Shown: in pieces, positions 1 to 8,701 of the stretch
Position numbering within the stretch: position 1 is the stretch's first letter
Layout: every line of letters starts with the position of its first letter
Assembly: GCF_001439735.1 (NCBI RefSeq)
Contig: NZ_JYLN01000005.1
Coordinates: forward strand, 434,001 to 498,000
Reading direction: 5' to 3'
DNA: 64,000 nucleotides
From: Pseudomonas paralactis
GTDB taxonomy: Bacteria > Pseudomonadota > Gammaproteobacteria > Pseudomonadales > Pseudomonadaceae
Translations under genes and position numbers: made by a program
Notes under the pieces: generated by a model
What the model saw: the letters and a program-made list of their open reading frames with translations, nothing else
What the model was told of the DNA's origin: nothing
Database searches by the model: none

Positions 1-228
1 TTTGCCGGGCAGGGGGCGGATGCGCACGATGGCTTGCAGCAGGTAGCCGAAGTGTTTGGGGTCGATATCGACGGTGTAGTGGGTCAGCACGCCGCGCTCT
101 TCGAGGCGCCGCAGGCGTTCGCTGACGCTGGGCGAAGACAGGCCCGTGATACCCGCCAAAGCCTTGAGGGACAGGCGCGAGTCGTCCATCAAGGCGGCGA
201 TCAGTTGTTGGTCGATGGTGTCGATCAT
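1..228 (-). CDS. Lrp/AsnC family transcriptional regulator, N-terminal part (3' end outside window)
   Basis: The gene runs off the left edge, so only about 76 N-terminal residues are visible. Translation begins MIDTIDQQLIAALMDDSRLS and shows the Lrp/AsnC helix-turn-helix (about residues 19-42, with LSSPSVSERLRRLEE as recognition helix), then the start of the RAM ligand domain (HYTVDIDPKHFG). Family members bind DNA as dimers or octamers and respond to amino acids. It is divergent from the EamA transporter at 337 with a 108-base gap, a common arrangement in which an Lrp-type regulator controls an amino-acid exporter. That link is inference from position. The regulator's ligand cannot be read because the RAM domain is cut off. 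Confidence 0.88.
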   Translation of the reverse strand, partial: MIDTIDQQLIAALMDDSRLSLKALAGITGLSSPSVSERLRRLEERGVLTHYTVDIDPKHFGYLLQAIVRIRPLPGK

Positions 229-336
229 GATGTTTGCCTAATAACAAAAGGTGATTATTGATTTTTGCCTTTTTTAGTCGCTGTAGCCATGTCGAGCAGA
301 TTGCCATAATTGGGACTCATTTGAGGAGCATCAATC

Positions 337-1245
337 ATGGATACATCAATCCGTCGCGGGACCTGGGAAATGATCGCCGCCATGCTGATCTCCGGCACCA
401 TTGGCTGGTTTGTGCTGGTGTCGGGCGTGTCGGTGATCGAGGTGGTGTTCTGGCGCTGCGTGATCGGGGCGCTGACGCTGTTGCTGGTGTGCGCCTTGCT
501 GGGTTATTTGCGCCTGGATCTGCTCAACTGGGCCAAACTCGGACTGGCAGTGCTCAGCGGCGTGGCGATCGTTGGCAACTGGCTGCTGCTGTTCGAGTCC
601 TATTCCCGCGCGTCCATTGCGATCAGCACGGCGGTGTACAACGTGCAGCCGTTCATACTGGTGATGCTCGCGGCGGTGTTTCTCGGTGAGAAGATCACGC
701 TGCAAAAAATGGCCTGGCTGACTGTGGCGTTCCTGGGCATGTTGGCGATTGTCACCGCCCATGGCGAGCAGTCGGGTGGCGGGAATTATCTTGCCGGCAT
801 CGCCCTGGCCCTGGGCGCGGCATTTTTGTACGCGGTGGCGGCACTGATCATCAAGCGCCTGAAGGACATACCGCCACACCTGATGGCGTTGATCCAGGTG
901 ACAACCGGCGCCGTGCTGTTGGCACCCCTGGTGCCGTGGCACAGTTTGCCTGTGTCGACCACTGCCTGGGCGGCACTGGCGACATTGGGCGTGGTGCATA
1001 CCGGTTTGATGTATGTATTGCTGTACGGGGCCATCCAGAAGCTGCCCACGGCGATGACCGGCGCGTTGTCGTTCATCTACCCGATTGCGGCGATCCTGGT
1101 GGACTGGATCGCCTTTGGGCATCGCCTGGGGTGGCTGCAATGGTTGGGAGTGGCGGCGATTCTGCTGGCAGCGGCAGGGTTGCAGCGGGGCTGGTGGTGG
1201 CCCCGCAACCTCGGTAGGAGCGAGCTTGCTCGCGAGGAAGGCTAA
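337..1245 (+). CDS. EamA/DMT family inner-membrane transporter
   Basis: A 302-residue, very hydrophobic protein with about ten membrane segments in two homologous halves, as in the drug/metabolite transporter superfamily (EamA). Motifs typical of the family are SGTIGWFVLVSG near the start and the helix around residues 85-105 (AISTAVYNVQPFILVMLAA). Members usually export amino acids or other metabolites. It is divergent from an Lrp-type regulator, which suggests amino-acid export, but the substrate is not shown by the sequence. The last ten residues (GRSELAREEG) and the stop codon lie inside a REP palindrome beginning at 1214, so the C-terminal tail appears to be REP-derived. Confidence 0.9.
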   Translation: MDTSIRRGTWEMIAAMLISGTIGWFVLVSGVSVIEVVFWRCVIGALTLLLVCALLGYLRLDLLNWAKLGLAVLSGVAIVGNWLLLFESYSRASIAISTAVYNVQPFILVMLAAVFLGEKITLQKMAWLTVAFLGMLAIVTAHGEQSGGGNYLAGIALALGAAFLYAVAALIIKRLKDIPPHLMALIQVTTGAVLLAPLVPWHSLPVSTTAWAALATLGVVHTGLMYVLLYGAIQKLPTAMTGALSFIYPIAAILVDWIAFGHRLGWLQWLGVAAILLAAAGLQRGWWWPRNLGRSELAREEG

Positions 1246-1312
1246 CGATAACGCAGCGCTTCTGGTTAAAACGCGGCGCTCTCTCGTTTTTCGCGAGCAA
1301 GCTCGCTCCTAC
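1214..1312. repeat. REPIN (paired inverted REP sequences)
   Basis: The left arm GTAGGAGCGAGCTTGCTCGCG (1214-1234) and its inverted copy CGCGAGCAAGCTCGCTCCTA (from 1292) enclose about 57 bases. This is the usual Pseudomonas REP doublet, mobilised in trans by RAYT transposases. The left arm overlaps the 3' end of the EamA gene and provides its last codons. The element separates the convergent EamA and rlhA-like genes and could form a hairpin at both transcript ends. Confidence 0.93.
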
Positions 1313-1321
1313 AGATGAGGG

Positions 1322-3301
1322 TCAGTGTGTGCCCTGATAGATGAGGTTTTCCGGGTTGAAATGCTCTACAGCACTGCCCGGCTGCGGCAACCCAAGAATA
1401 TGCCCCTTGATCTTGCCCACCACATGCATTTCGCAGGGTTTGCAGTCGAACTTCAAGGTCAGCACTTCGTCACCGTGGATCAATTGCATCGGTGCAACCT
1501 TGGTCTTCACCCCGGTCACACCCTTGGCCTGTTTGGGGCACAGGTTGAACGAGAACCGCAGGCAGTGCTTGGTGATCATCACCGGCACTTCGCCGGTTTC
1601 TTCGTGGGCTTCGAAGGCCGCGTCGATGAGTTTCACGCCGTGACGGTGGTAGAAGTCGCGGGCCTTTTGGTTATAGACGTTGGCCAGGAACGACAGGTGC
1701 GCATCCGGGTACACCGGAGGCGGGGTGGTCTCGGCCTTGCGTCCACCCCGAGGGTGGGCCTTGATGCGTGCGGCAGTCAGCGCTTCGATTACTTCACGGC
1801 GCAACGCCTTGAGCTGCGAGTTGGGGATGAAGAACGCCTGGGGCGCGTCCAGCTCGATGCGGGTGGCATGGTACTCGGTGGTACCGAGCTGGCCGAGTAG
1901 ATCGCGCAGGGTGTCCAGTGCCTGTTCCGGCTTGTTGGCTACGCCAAACGGGCCGGACAGGGTGACACTGGCGCTGATGCCTTCTTCGCTGGTGGCGGTA
2001 ACGTGCAACTGCTCTTCACGCAGACGCGCCACCCACGCCAGGCCGATACGGCGTTCGGCGGAGGTCTTGAGCAGCGCCTGTTGCCAGTTGTGGTCCAGGT
2101 TACGGTTCAATGGATGATTGGGGCGCAACTGATGCAGGCCGGCCGGCATTTCATTCGGCTCGACGCGGTAGCGGTAGCGCTTCTGGCCGTCTTCCTCGAA
2201 CTCGCCCTTGGGCTCGGCGATGTTGGCGCGAAAGCCCACCACTTCACGCTTGACCAGCACATTCAGGCCATCGCCGTTGGACAGCGGCTCATGGGTGACC
2301 ACCTGCAAGTCGCGCTTGCCGGCTTTTTCTACCACGCCCACCGGCAGGCCGGTGAACGTCGGGGTATCGAACGCGCCGATGTCGATCTTGCGATCGCTGA
2401 CGAAGTAGTCGGTGCTGCCGCGGTGGAAGGTTTTTTCCGGGTCCGGCACGAAGAAATGCGCGGTACGCCCGCTGGAGGCGCGAGCCAGGTCCGGACGGTC
2501 TTCAAGGATTTCGTCGAGGCGCTGGCGGTAATAGGCGGTGATGTTCTTCACATAGCCCATGTCCTTGTAGCGGCCTTCGATCTTGAACGAACGCACGCCG
2601 GCTTCGACCAGCGCGCGCAGGTTGGCGCTCTGGTTGTTGTCTTTCATCGACAGCAGGTGCTTTTCAAAGGCCACGACGCGGCCCTGGTCGTCTTTCAAGG
2701 TGTACGGCAGGCGGCAGGCCTGGGAGCAATCGCCACGGTTGGCGCTGCGGCCATTCTGCGCGTGGGAGATGTTGCACTGCCCGGAAAACGCCACGCACAG
2801 GGCGCCGTGGATAAAGAATTCAATGGCGGCATCGGTCTCGTCGGCGATCGCGCGGATTTCCTGCAGGTTCAGCTCACGGGCCAATACCAACTGCGAGAAA
2901 CCGGCCTGGTCGAGAAACTTGGCCCGGCCCAGGGTGCGGATGTCGGTCTGGGTGCTGGCGTGCAGCTCGATGGGTGGAATATCCAGCTCCATCACGCCCA
3001 GGTCTTGCACGATCAACGCGTCTACACCGGCGTCATACAGCTGGTGGATCAGCTTGCGCGCCGGCTCCAGCTCGTTGTCATGCAAAATGGTGTTGATGGT
3101 GGTGAACACGCGGGCATGGTATCGACGGGCGAATTCCACCAGCTGCGCGATATCGCTCACCTCGTTACAGGCATTGTGACGGGCGCCGAAGCTTGGGCCG
3201 CCGATGTAGATGGCGTCGGCGCCATGCAAAATGGCCTCGCGCGCAATGGCAACATCGCGGGCAGGGCTGAGCAATTCAAGGTGATGCTTGGGCAAGGACA
3301 T
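1322..3301 (-). CDS. rlhA: U32 family protein, RlhA-type 23S rRNA cytidine hydroxylase
   Basis: About 659 residues from the chosen start; the frame stays open 22 codons further upstream. It begins MSLPKHHLELLSPARD, as U32 proteins do. The U32 signature is complete around residues 161-179 (EFFIHGALCVAFSGQCNIS), with conserved cysteines, and further Cys residues follow in GDCSQACRLPY and CKPCEMH. Length and the two-part layout match E. coli RlhA (YdcP, about 650 residues), which hydroxylates C2501 of 23S rRNA, rather than the shorter TrhP/UbiU/UbiV members. The start at 3301 was chosen from family alignment memory; no strong Shine-Dalgarno is visible, so an upstream start remains possible. It is convergent with the EamA gene. 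Confidence 0.85.
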   Translation of the reverse strand: MSLPKHHLELLSPARDVAIAREAILHGADAIYIGGPSFGARHNACNEVSDIAQLVEFARRYHARVFTTINTILHDNELEPARKLIHQLYDAGVDALIVQDLGVMELDIPPIELHASTQTDIRTLGRAKFLDQAGFSQLVLARELNLQEIRAIADETDAAIEFFIHGALCVAFSGQCNISHAQNGRSANRGDCSQACRLPYTLKDDQGRVVAFEKHLLSMKDNNQSANLRALVEAGVRSFKIEGRYKDMGYVKNITAYYRQRLDEILEDRPDLARASSGRTAHFFVPDPEKTFHRGSTDYFVSDRKIDIGAFDTPTFTGLPVGVVEKAGKRDLQVVTHEPLSNGDGLNVLVKREVVGFRANIAEPKGEFEEDGQKRYRYRVEPNEMPAGLHQLRPNHPLNRNLDHNWQQALLKTSAERRIGLAWVARLREEQLHVTATSEEGISASVTLSGPFGVANKPEQALDTLRDLLGQLGTTEYHATRIELDAPQAFFIPNSQLKALRREVIEALTAARIKAHPRGGRKAETTPPPVYPDAHLSFLANVYNQKARDFYHRHGVKLIDAAFEAHEETGEVPVMITKHCLRFSFNLCPKQAKGVTGVKTKVAPMQLIHGDEVLTLKFDCKPCEMHVVGKIKGHILGLPQPGSAVEHFNPENLIYQGTH

Positions 3302-3420
3302 AGTTTTTTTAGTCAGGCTTGTCACGGTCGAGGCGCGCATTGTAGCTGTGAAATGCCTGGGCGGCATCTACCGCAGGGCTATCGGGCCCAGAGTGTCTGA
3401 CTGAGCTGCATCCATCCTAA

Positions 3421-3989
3421 TGTGGGAGGGGGCTTGCCCTGATGGCGTTGGGTCAGCACAGATGTATTTGTTGAAGACCCTCATCGGGGGATAGGTATCT
3501 ACACAATTCTTTCGTGCGACGCCGGACCTGGGGGAGGGGGCTTGCCTCCGATGGCGGCCTAAGAGCCGACCTGGATGCTGGGCTTTGATCGAGTACATAT
3601 CCGTTGTTTGGGTAACGGCCGCTATTGGTTCCGCTTTTACAGCGGGTCACTTTGGAAAGGAGCCCCAAAGTAACCAAAGGGCTCTTGCCCCACCACTCGG
3701 CACCTCGCTTAGGCTCGGTGTGCCCGTAATCCGCCATGGATTTGGGGGGCCGCCGCCACGCGCCATCCATGGCGCGGGGCGGCTAAACCGGCATCCCTGC
3801 CGGTTTACCCCCCAAATCCCTGTCGAATTCCGGCCAGCGTGGTTTGACGGGGCGCCTGAGATCAAGATCAAAAGCAGAGCAAGAGCAAGAGCAAGAGCGG
3901 CTCGCTTCGCATCGTGGTTACCGGCGGCAGTGGCTACAAAAAGTGTGTAGATACCTATGCTCATCGGGGGCAAGCCCCCTCCCACAGTT
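3421..3989. repeat. Composite structured intergenic repeat bounded by REP-like sequences
   Basis: The 707-base gap between rlhA and ridA holds no credible gene. REP-like cores (TGTGGGAGGGGGCTTGCC at 3421, a second near 3529-3557, and an inverted one at 3966-3986) flank it. A perfect 15-base inverted repeat ATAGGTATCTACACA (3491-3505) pairs with 3944-3958. Inside are a near-perfect hairpin around CACTTTGG/CCAAAGT (3642-3675), GCCATGGAT/ATCCATGGC (3733-3741, 3765-3773), a 12-base pair GGATTTGGGGGG/CCCCCCAAATCC (3738-3749, 3808-3819) and a nested AAACCGGC/GCCGGTTT hairpin (3785-3806). A short AGAGCA-type tandem repeat sits near 3877-3898. Similar sequences are, as I recall, common between Pseudomonas genes and are often mis-annotated as small ORFs. 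Confidence 0.75.
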
Positions 3990-4008
3990 GCTATAGCGCC
4001 CTGAGATA

Positions 4009-4389
4009 TCAGGCCTTGGCAGCCATCGCCGTCACTTCAACGCGCATTCCGTCCACCGCCAACGCGGCAACACCCACCGCAGCCCGTACCGGCCATGGCT
4101 TGGCGAAAAAGCGCTTGTAGACTTCGTTGAACGCGGCACGGTCGGCCATATCGGTGAGGTAAATGGTCAGGTGCATCACCCGGTCCATGGAACTGCCGGC
4201 TTTTTCCAGCGCGACTTTCAGCGCTTGCAGGGTGCATTCGCTTTGCAGGGTGATATCGCCCAGCTCCAGGCTGCCGTCGGCGCGGGTCGGGATTTGGGTT
4301 GAGACCAGAATGCCGTTGAAACCGATCACATCGGAGGAAATGGAGTCGGCATCCGGGTCGGGGGTGTAGCACAGGTCGTGGTTGGCCAT
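4009..4389 (-). CDS. RidA (YjgF/YER057c/UK114) family deaminase
   Basis: 126 residues from ATG at 4389, preceded by AGAGGTG at good spacing; the frame is open further upstream but only this start gives a normal RidA length. RidA proteins hydrolyse reactive enamine/imine intermediates to keto acids and ammonia. The arginine that binds the substrate carboxylate (R102 in VRAAVGVAAL) and the conserved glutamate (E118 in RVEVTAMA) are present, as expected for an active subgroup. It lies 98 bases downstream of, and on the same strand as, the oxaloacetate decarboxylase gene and may be cotranscribed with it. Confidence 0.93.
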   Translation of the reverse strand: MANHDLCYTPDPDADSISSDVIGFNGILVSTQIPTRADGSLELGDITLQSECTLQALKVALEKAGSSMDRVMHLTIYLTDMADRAAFNEVYKRFFAKPWPVRAAVGVAALAVDGMRVEVTAMAAKA

Positions 4390-4487
4390 GGGCACCTCTT
4401 GTTGGCTGGAACAGAAAGGCGCCCATGGTCCGCGAATTTTACAGCAGTGGCAAACGCTGCGCCCCGCGCTACGGGGCGTCATTGAAG

Positions 4488-5357
4488 CTACTCTTTAACG
4501 TCCATGAACTCTTCAGCCCACGCCACATAGCTCTCCGGCAACGTGTAGGTGTGGGTCAGCTCCGTGGCGCTGAGATTGGACGTGCTCTGGGTCAGCTGGC
4601 GTTGCGCACGCAGGCTGTCGTAGGTGGCCTTGATCGCGGCGAAGTAAGCGCCATGCCCGGCGACGACGATGCGCACGCCCAGGCTGGCCAGGCGCTCGCT
4701 GTCATGCAGTTGCGGGTTGCCGTAGGTCACCAGCATCAACGGCACGCTGAGGTTTTCGGCGATTTGCTCCAGGTGCTCGAAGTCTTTGACGCCGACCATG
4801 CAGATGCCATCGGCGCCGGCTTTTTCGTAGGCTTTGGTGCGGGCGATAACGTCGGCGGTGGGCAACACGCCGGCGTTGGTACGGGCAATGATCGACAATG
4901 CAGGGTCGACGCGCGCCTCAATGGCCGCCTTGACCTTGCCGATGCCTTCTTCCACCGAAATCAGATCGGTGGACTTGCGCCCGAATTGCGCCGGCAGCAG
5001 AGTGTCTTCGATGGTCAGCGCGGCGACACCGGCGCGTTCCAGCTCTTCGACGGTACGCATCACGTTCAGCGCATTACCGTAGCCGTGGTCGGCGTCGGCG
5101 ATGAAGGGCAACTGGGCGACACGGCCAATGCGGGTGGCTTGCTCAACGAACTCACTCAGGGTAATCAACGCAAAATCGGGGGCCGCCAGCACCTGCAGGG
5201 AGGCGACTGAACCGCCCAGGATCCCGACTTCAAACCCCAGGTCTGCCGCGATGCGGGCAGACATGGGGTCGAATACGGAAGCGGTTTCAACGCAGATCGG
5301 CGTTGCCAGCAGGTCACGGAAGTTACGGCGTAGCGCTGAGTGAGAAATCTTGGGCAT
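4488..5357 (-). CDS. Oxaloacetate decarboxylase, PEP mutase/isocitrate lyase superfamily (PA4872-like)
   Basis: 289 residues. The Mg-binding motif DADHGYG lies at residues 88-94, followed by TIEDTLLP and SIIARTNA, all typical of the isocitrate lyase/PEP mutase barrel. The characterised P. aeruginosa PA4872 enzyme decarboxylates oxaloacetate to pyruvate and has a diagnostic His235. Here residue 235 is also histidine (VVAGHGAY), which favours the same activity over carboxyphosphoenolpyruvate or methylisocitrate lyase activity. Cytosolic. The gene is 98 bases upstream of ridA in the same direction. Confidence 0.9.
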   Translation of the reverse strand: MPKISHSALRRNFRDLLATPICVETASVFDPMSARIAADLGFEVGILGGSVASLQVLAAPDFALITLSEFVEQATRIGRVAQLPFIADADHGYGNALNVMRTVEELERAGVAALTIEDTLLPAQFGRKSTDLISVEEGIGKVKAAIEARVDPALSIIARTNAGVLPTADVIARTKAYEKAGADGICMVGVKDFEHLEQIAENLSVPLMLVTYGNPQLHDSERLASLGVRIVVAGHGAYFAAIKATYDSLRAQRQLTQSTSNLSATELTHTYTLPESYVAWAEEFMDVKE

Positions 5358-5468
5358 GTTCTTTCCTGGCTTTGGTCATCGTCAAGTGACGATCAATGTC
5401 TATTCGTGGTGCCGCAAGATTACCACGCAGACAGCCAGGGGATTATGACGTTTGAGCCGGGGGGCTTG

Positions 5469-6137
5469 CTAACGAGCGATGCTGCCGTATGACTGGCCCA
5501 GGTCGCGAGCCCAGCCGTCGAGCACTTCTTTTACGTTGTCTGCGGTCATCACTTGCTTGTTGTTGTCCAGGGGAATGCCGGTGCCGTTGCTCACGATGGC
5601 AGCCACGACATCACCGGTCGAGCCATCTTCCAGGGACAACTGCGTGGCGATTTCGCTGTCCTGATCACGGACTCCAGCGGCGGTGCTCACGCCTGCTGCG
5701 ACCAGAGTGACCGGCAGCCATTCATATAGGCGCAAGCCTTGGGGGGTGGTGGCGATCCGGGTAATGGCGGGGCGTATCGTGAGTGTGTCGGGCCCGGGCT
5801 TTGCGGCCAGGTATACGTGTTTGCCGAGCTCCGACCTCAGCACCAGGTCGTAATACCCGGTGACGTGGGCGAGGGTGCTTTGCGGTATCTGGGCGCTGGG
5901 TTCAACAGCCGGGAAAAACTGGCTGGGTGCCAGGTACACCTGCTTGTATCGGCCACGCTTCAAGGCTGGGCTGACCCAACTCAGGACGGTCTGGCCCGAA
6001 GGGCTTTGGTGTTCTTTAAGCAGGCTGTAATCGTGAAGAAAACCCGCGTTTTCGGGCTCGATGTGGTTGGTGCTGCAGGCCGCCAGGCTCAGAGTGGCCG
6101 CTATGAGTAACGGCAGTGAGCATTTACGAGTGATCAA
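5469..6137 (-). CDS. DUF3313 domain lipoprotein
   Basis: 222 residues from a TTG start at 6137. The start is supported by TTGA overlap with the stop codon of the upstream small gene, by AGGTAG upstream, and because it places a proper lipoprotein signal at the N-terminus (MITRKCSLPLLIAATLSLAAC, lipobox LAAC). The rest (GYYDLVLRSELGKHVYL, IRPAITRIATTPQGLRLYEW, ADNVKEVLDGWARDLGQ) looks like the DUF3313 family of envelope lipoproteins. Their function is unknown. An ATG 36 bases further upstream is possible but would spoil the signal peptide. Probably cotranscribed with the 103-residue protein before it. Confidence 0.82.
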   Translation of the reverse strand: MITRKCSLPLLIAATLSLAACSTNHIEPENAGFLHDYSLLKEHQSPSGQTVLSWVSPALKRGRYKQVYLAPSQFFPAVEPSAQIPQSTLAHVTGYYDLVLRSELGKHVYLAAKPGPDTLTIRPAITRIATTPQGLRLYEWLPVTLVAAGVSTAAGVRDQDSEIATQLSLEDGSTGDVVAAIVSNGTGIPLDNNKQVMTADNVKEVLDGWARDLGQSYGSIAR

Positions 6138-6445
6138 TGGGCTACCTGTTCGTTCGCAGTGTCCTGGGAGCATTCAACGTGCAACTGGCCATGGGTCATG
6201 ATCCAGTGGACCAGCTCAGCGGTGGAAATGGAGTGGGCGTACTCGACCCAGCGTCCGGCGTCGGGGCTGTAATGTTCGAAGTAGCGGCGCAGCACGATAC
6301 GGTCCTGGTCCGCCGTCAGGCCCAGGCAGGATTCCTGAAACAGCATGGGACTGTCCTGTGCGGGGGACGATGTGCGCTGACTCAGCACCAAGGGCCGCCC
6401 GGTGTCCTGTGCCTGCTCGGTATACCTGCTGCTTGAAAGCTTCAT
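6134..6445 (-). CDS. Small hypothetical protein (103 aa)
   Basis: Begins at ATG 6445 with an excellent AAGGAGA Shine-Dalgarno. Sequence MKLSSSRYTEQAQDTGRPLV, then a central segment rich in charged and aromatic residues (DRIVLRRYFEHYSPDAGRWV) and a C-terminal stretch ELVHWIMTHGQLHVE. No signal peptide, membrane segment or family I can name. Its stop overlaps the TTG start of the DUF3313 lipoprotein, so the two are probably made together. It is divergent from the response-regulator gene at 6608 across a 162-base gap that must hold both promoters, which makes regulation by that two-component system plausible but unproven. Confidence 0.7.
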   Translation of the reverse strand: MKLSSSRYTEQAQDTGRPLVLSQRTSSPAQDSPMLFQESCLGLTADQDRIVLRRYFEHYSPDAGRWVEYAHSISTAELVHWIMTHGQLHVECSQDTANEQVAH

Positions 6446-6607
6446 GAACGTCTCCTTGAATGGAAGGCGTGCAGGATGCCCGAGTGGGTTTTCCCGAAGA
6501 TGTCCGGGTTGTGTCGGTGGCGAAGGAATGTTGCTCGATTGAAATAAATGACCCTGGCGCCGGAATGGTTTTAGATGTCTTCCTTTTTTGCCGGGGGGCC
6601 TGGGAAC

Positions 6608-7318
6608 GTGAGCAGACTGCTGATCGTTGACGACGACGGAGAGATTCTGGCATTGCTGAAGAAGTTCTTCGTGCAGCACGCCTATGAAGTCGACGTGGCT
6701 GCCGACGGTGAAGCCATGTGGGCGGCCATCGCCCGGCAGCGCCCGGACACCATCATCCTGGACCTCATGTTGCCCGGTGAAGGCGGCCTCAGCCTGTGCC
6801 AGAAAGTCCGGGCGCAGATGGGCATTCCCATCATCATGCTCACCGCCATGGGCGAGCTCAGTGATCGCATCGTCGGCCTGGAGCTGGGCGCCGACGACTA
6901 TCTGACCAAACCATTCGCCCCCCGCGAATTGCTGGCCCGCCTGCGTGCGGTGCAACGGCGCGCGGGGCAGCCCATCGGCGCGGCCAGCGAGCACTCCCGA
7001 CCCGTCATTGCCTTCGCCGGTTGGCATCTGGATATTACCTGCCGCGAGCTGCGCTCCCCCGAAGGCGTAATGATTCCGCTGTCCGGTGGGGAATTCGACT
7101 TGCTGGTGGTGTTTCTCGAACACCCTCAGCGTATCCTCACCCGCGACCAATTGATCGACCTCACCCACGGCCAGGGCCACGATGCCTTCGACCGCAGCAT
7201 CGACGTGCAGGTCAGCCGGTTGCGGCGCAAGATTGAGCCCGATTGCAAACGCCCGGACTTGATCCGCACGGTACGCAATGGCGGCTATTTGTTCACCGCC
7301 GTGGTCACCCGCTCATGA
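6608..7318 (+). CDS. OmpR/PhoB-family response regulator
   Basis: 236 residues from GTG 6608 (VSRLLIVDDD); an ATG 11 codons upstream is in frame but adds an atypical tail. The receiver has acidic residues at 8-10, phospho-acceptor Asp52 (ILDLMLPGEGG) and Lys100 in LTKPF. The C-terminal winged helix shows LTRDQLIDLTHG, RSIDVQVSRLRRKIE and IRTVRNGGYLF. Its stop overlaps the ATG of the following histidine kinase (ATGA), so they form a two-component pair. The kinase resembles EnvZ, suggesting an envelope or osmotic/antibiotic signal, but the signal is not identifiable. Confidence 0.93.
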   Translation: MSRLLIVDDDGEILALLKKFFVQHAYEVDVAADGEAMWAAIARQRPDTIILDLMLPGEGGLSLCQKVRAQMGIPIIMLTAMGELSDRIVGLELGADDYLTKPFAPRELLARLRAVQRRAGQPIGAASEHSRPVIAFAGWHLDITCRELRSPEGVMIPLSGGEFDLLVVFLEHPQRILTRDQLIDLTHGQGHDAFDRSIDVQVSRLRRKIEPDCKRPDLIRTVRNGGYLFTAVVTRS

Positions 7319-8646
7319 TCCGCCGCCTGTTGCGTCGCGACACCCTGAACCGGCGTATCGCCCTGACCATTCTCGCCGCGATGCTCGCTTCGCTGGCGCT
7401 CAATGCCTTGTTCGTCCAGGTGGCCGGGGTCTGGGCGCGCCCGCCTATTGATCGCACCGGGTTACTGGAGCAGATGGCCGCGACCACCAAGGTCATCGAA
7501 GCCGCCCCTGCAACGTTGCGCCCGCAACTGGCGACAGCGGCCAGCGATGCCCGGCTGCATGTGGCGTGGCATAACGACACAGCGGATTTCGGCCTTCCCG
7601 ACGGCAACACGGCGCTGCAAGCGGGCGAAGTCCCAGGGATACAAGCGCTGTTTGGCACGGGGCGACAAATTCAGGTGTTCAGCCCGGACGATTGGCCGCG
7701 TGGCAGCCCCGACGCGCACTATGTGGCGCTCGTGCAGTTGCTCGACGGCAGCTGGTTGTCATTCATTCCGCCTGAACGCACGTGGGGGCTGAGCGCACCT
7801 ACGCGAATCGCGGTGATCATTACCCTGGGGTTGATCGCGACCTTGTTGGTGGCCTGGTTCGCGACTCGGCAATTGGCCAGGCCGTTGCAGCGTTTCGCCA
7901 GTGCCGCCCGGCGTTTTGGGGGGGATCTGCGTGCTCCGCCTATCGACAGCGAGGGCCCCGACGAAATACGCCAGGCCATCATCGCCTTCAACACCATGCA
8001 AGCGCAGATCCAGCATTTCATCGGCGAACGCACCCATATGCTCGCGGCCATTTCCCACGATTTACGCGCGCCCCTGACGCGCATGCGCCTGCGTTGCGAG
8101 TTCATGGAGGATCTGGACCATCAGCACAAACTGATTCGCGATGTCGAAGAAATGCAGTCGATGATCAACGCCGCGCTGGCGTTCTTTCGCGATGATACCG
8201 TGCTGGAGCAAAGCACCGTGTTTGATCTGTCGGAGCTGCTGCAAACCATTATTGACGACTATCGCGACCAGCATCTTGCGGTTGATTTCAGCGGCCCGGC
8301 CCACCTGGTTTATCAAGGGCGGCCACTGGGACTTAAGCGGGTGATCGTTAACCTGTTGGAGAACGCCGGCAAATATGCGCGCCACCCTGGCATCGCCCTG
8401 AGTGGCGACGATCAGCGAGTCTATATCGAGGTCCGTGATCAGGGGCCGGGGATTCCCGAGGCCGACCTTGAGCGCGTATTCGACCCCTTCTTTCGTCTGG
8501 AAACCTCGCGCAATCGTAATACCGGTGGCGTAGGGCTCGGGCTTTCAGCGGCGCGCGCCATTGTGCGCGAGCAGGGCGGCGAACTGACGCTCAGCAACCG
8601 TCTGCCTGGCCCAGGCCTGGTGGCGCGGGTCGAGCTGCCTCGATAG
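7315..8646 (+). CDS. EnvZ-like sensor histidine kinase
   Basis: 443 residues from the ATG that overlaps the response-regulator stop. Layout: first membrane helix about 15-37, periplasmic sensor about 38-162, second helix about 163-184, HAMP about 185-238, dimerisation domain with phospho-acceptor His248 (AAISHDLRAPLTRMR), and an ATPase domain with N box NLLENAGKYA, G1 DQGPGIP and G2 GVGLGLS. The periplasmic sensor has no motif I recognise. It would phosphorylate the regulator encoded just upstream. Confidence 0.93.
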   Translation: MIRRLLRRDTLNRRIALTILAAMLASLALNALFVQVAGVWARPPIDRTGLLEQMAATTKVIEAAPATLRPQLATAASDARLHVAWHNDTADFGLPDGNTALQAGEVPGIQALFGTGRQIQVFSPDDWPRGSPDAHYVALVQLLDGSWLSFIPPERTWGLSAPTRIAVIITLGLIATLLVAWFATRQLARPLQRFASAARRFGGDLRAPPIDSEGPDEIRQAIIAFNTMQAQIQHFIGERTHMLAAISHDLRAPLTRMRLRCEFMEDLDHQHKLIRDVEEMQSMINAALAFFRDDTVLEQSTVFDLSELLQTIIDDYRDQHLAVDFSGPAHLVYQGRPLGLKRVIVNLLENAGKYARHPGIALSGDDQRVYIEVRDQGPGIPEADLERVFDPFFRLETSRNRNTGGVGLGLSAARAIVREQGGELTLSNRLPGPGLVARVELPR

Positions 8647-8701
8647 CCCGACAGGCACAACCCGTCACCCTAACGGGTGATTTCGATGACTTGGCGGCTG
8701 T

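Noticed and set aside
2003..3400. Long open frame of 465 codons on the + strand opposite rlhA
   Set aside because: It is a shadow of the high-GC coding frame on the other strand; composition is His/Gln/Gly/Val-rich as expected from third-position GC bias, with no recognisable domain.
3453..3985. Overlapping small frames within the structured repeat
   Set aside because: The sequence is explained by inverted repeats; such frames recur wherever this element occurs and have no start signals.
6134..7180. 348-codon minus-strand frame covering the two-component region
   Set aside because: Only its last 103 codons, from ATG 6445 with an AAGGAGA signal, look real. The upstream part is antisense to the response regulator.
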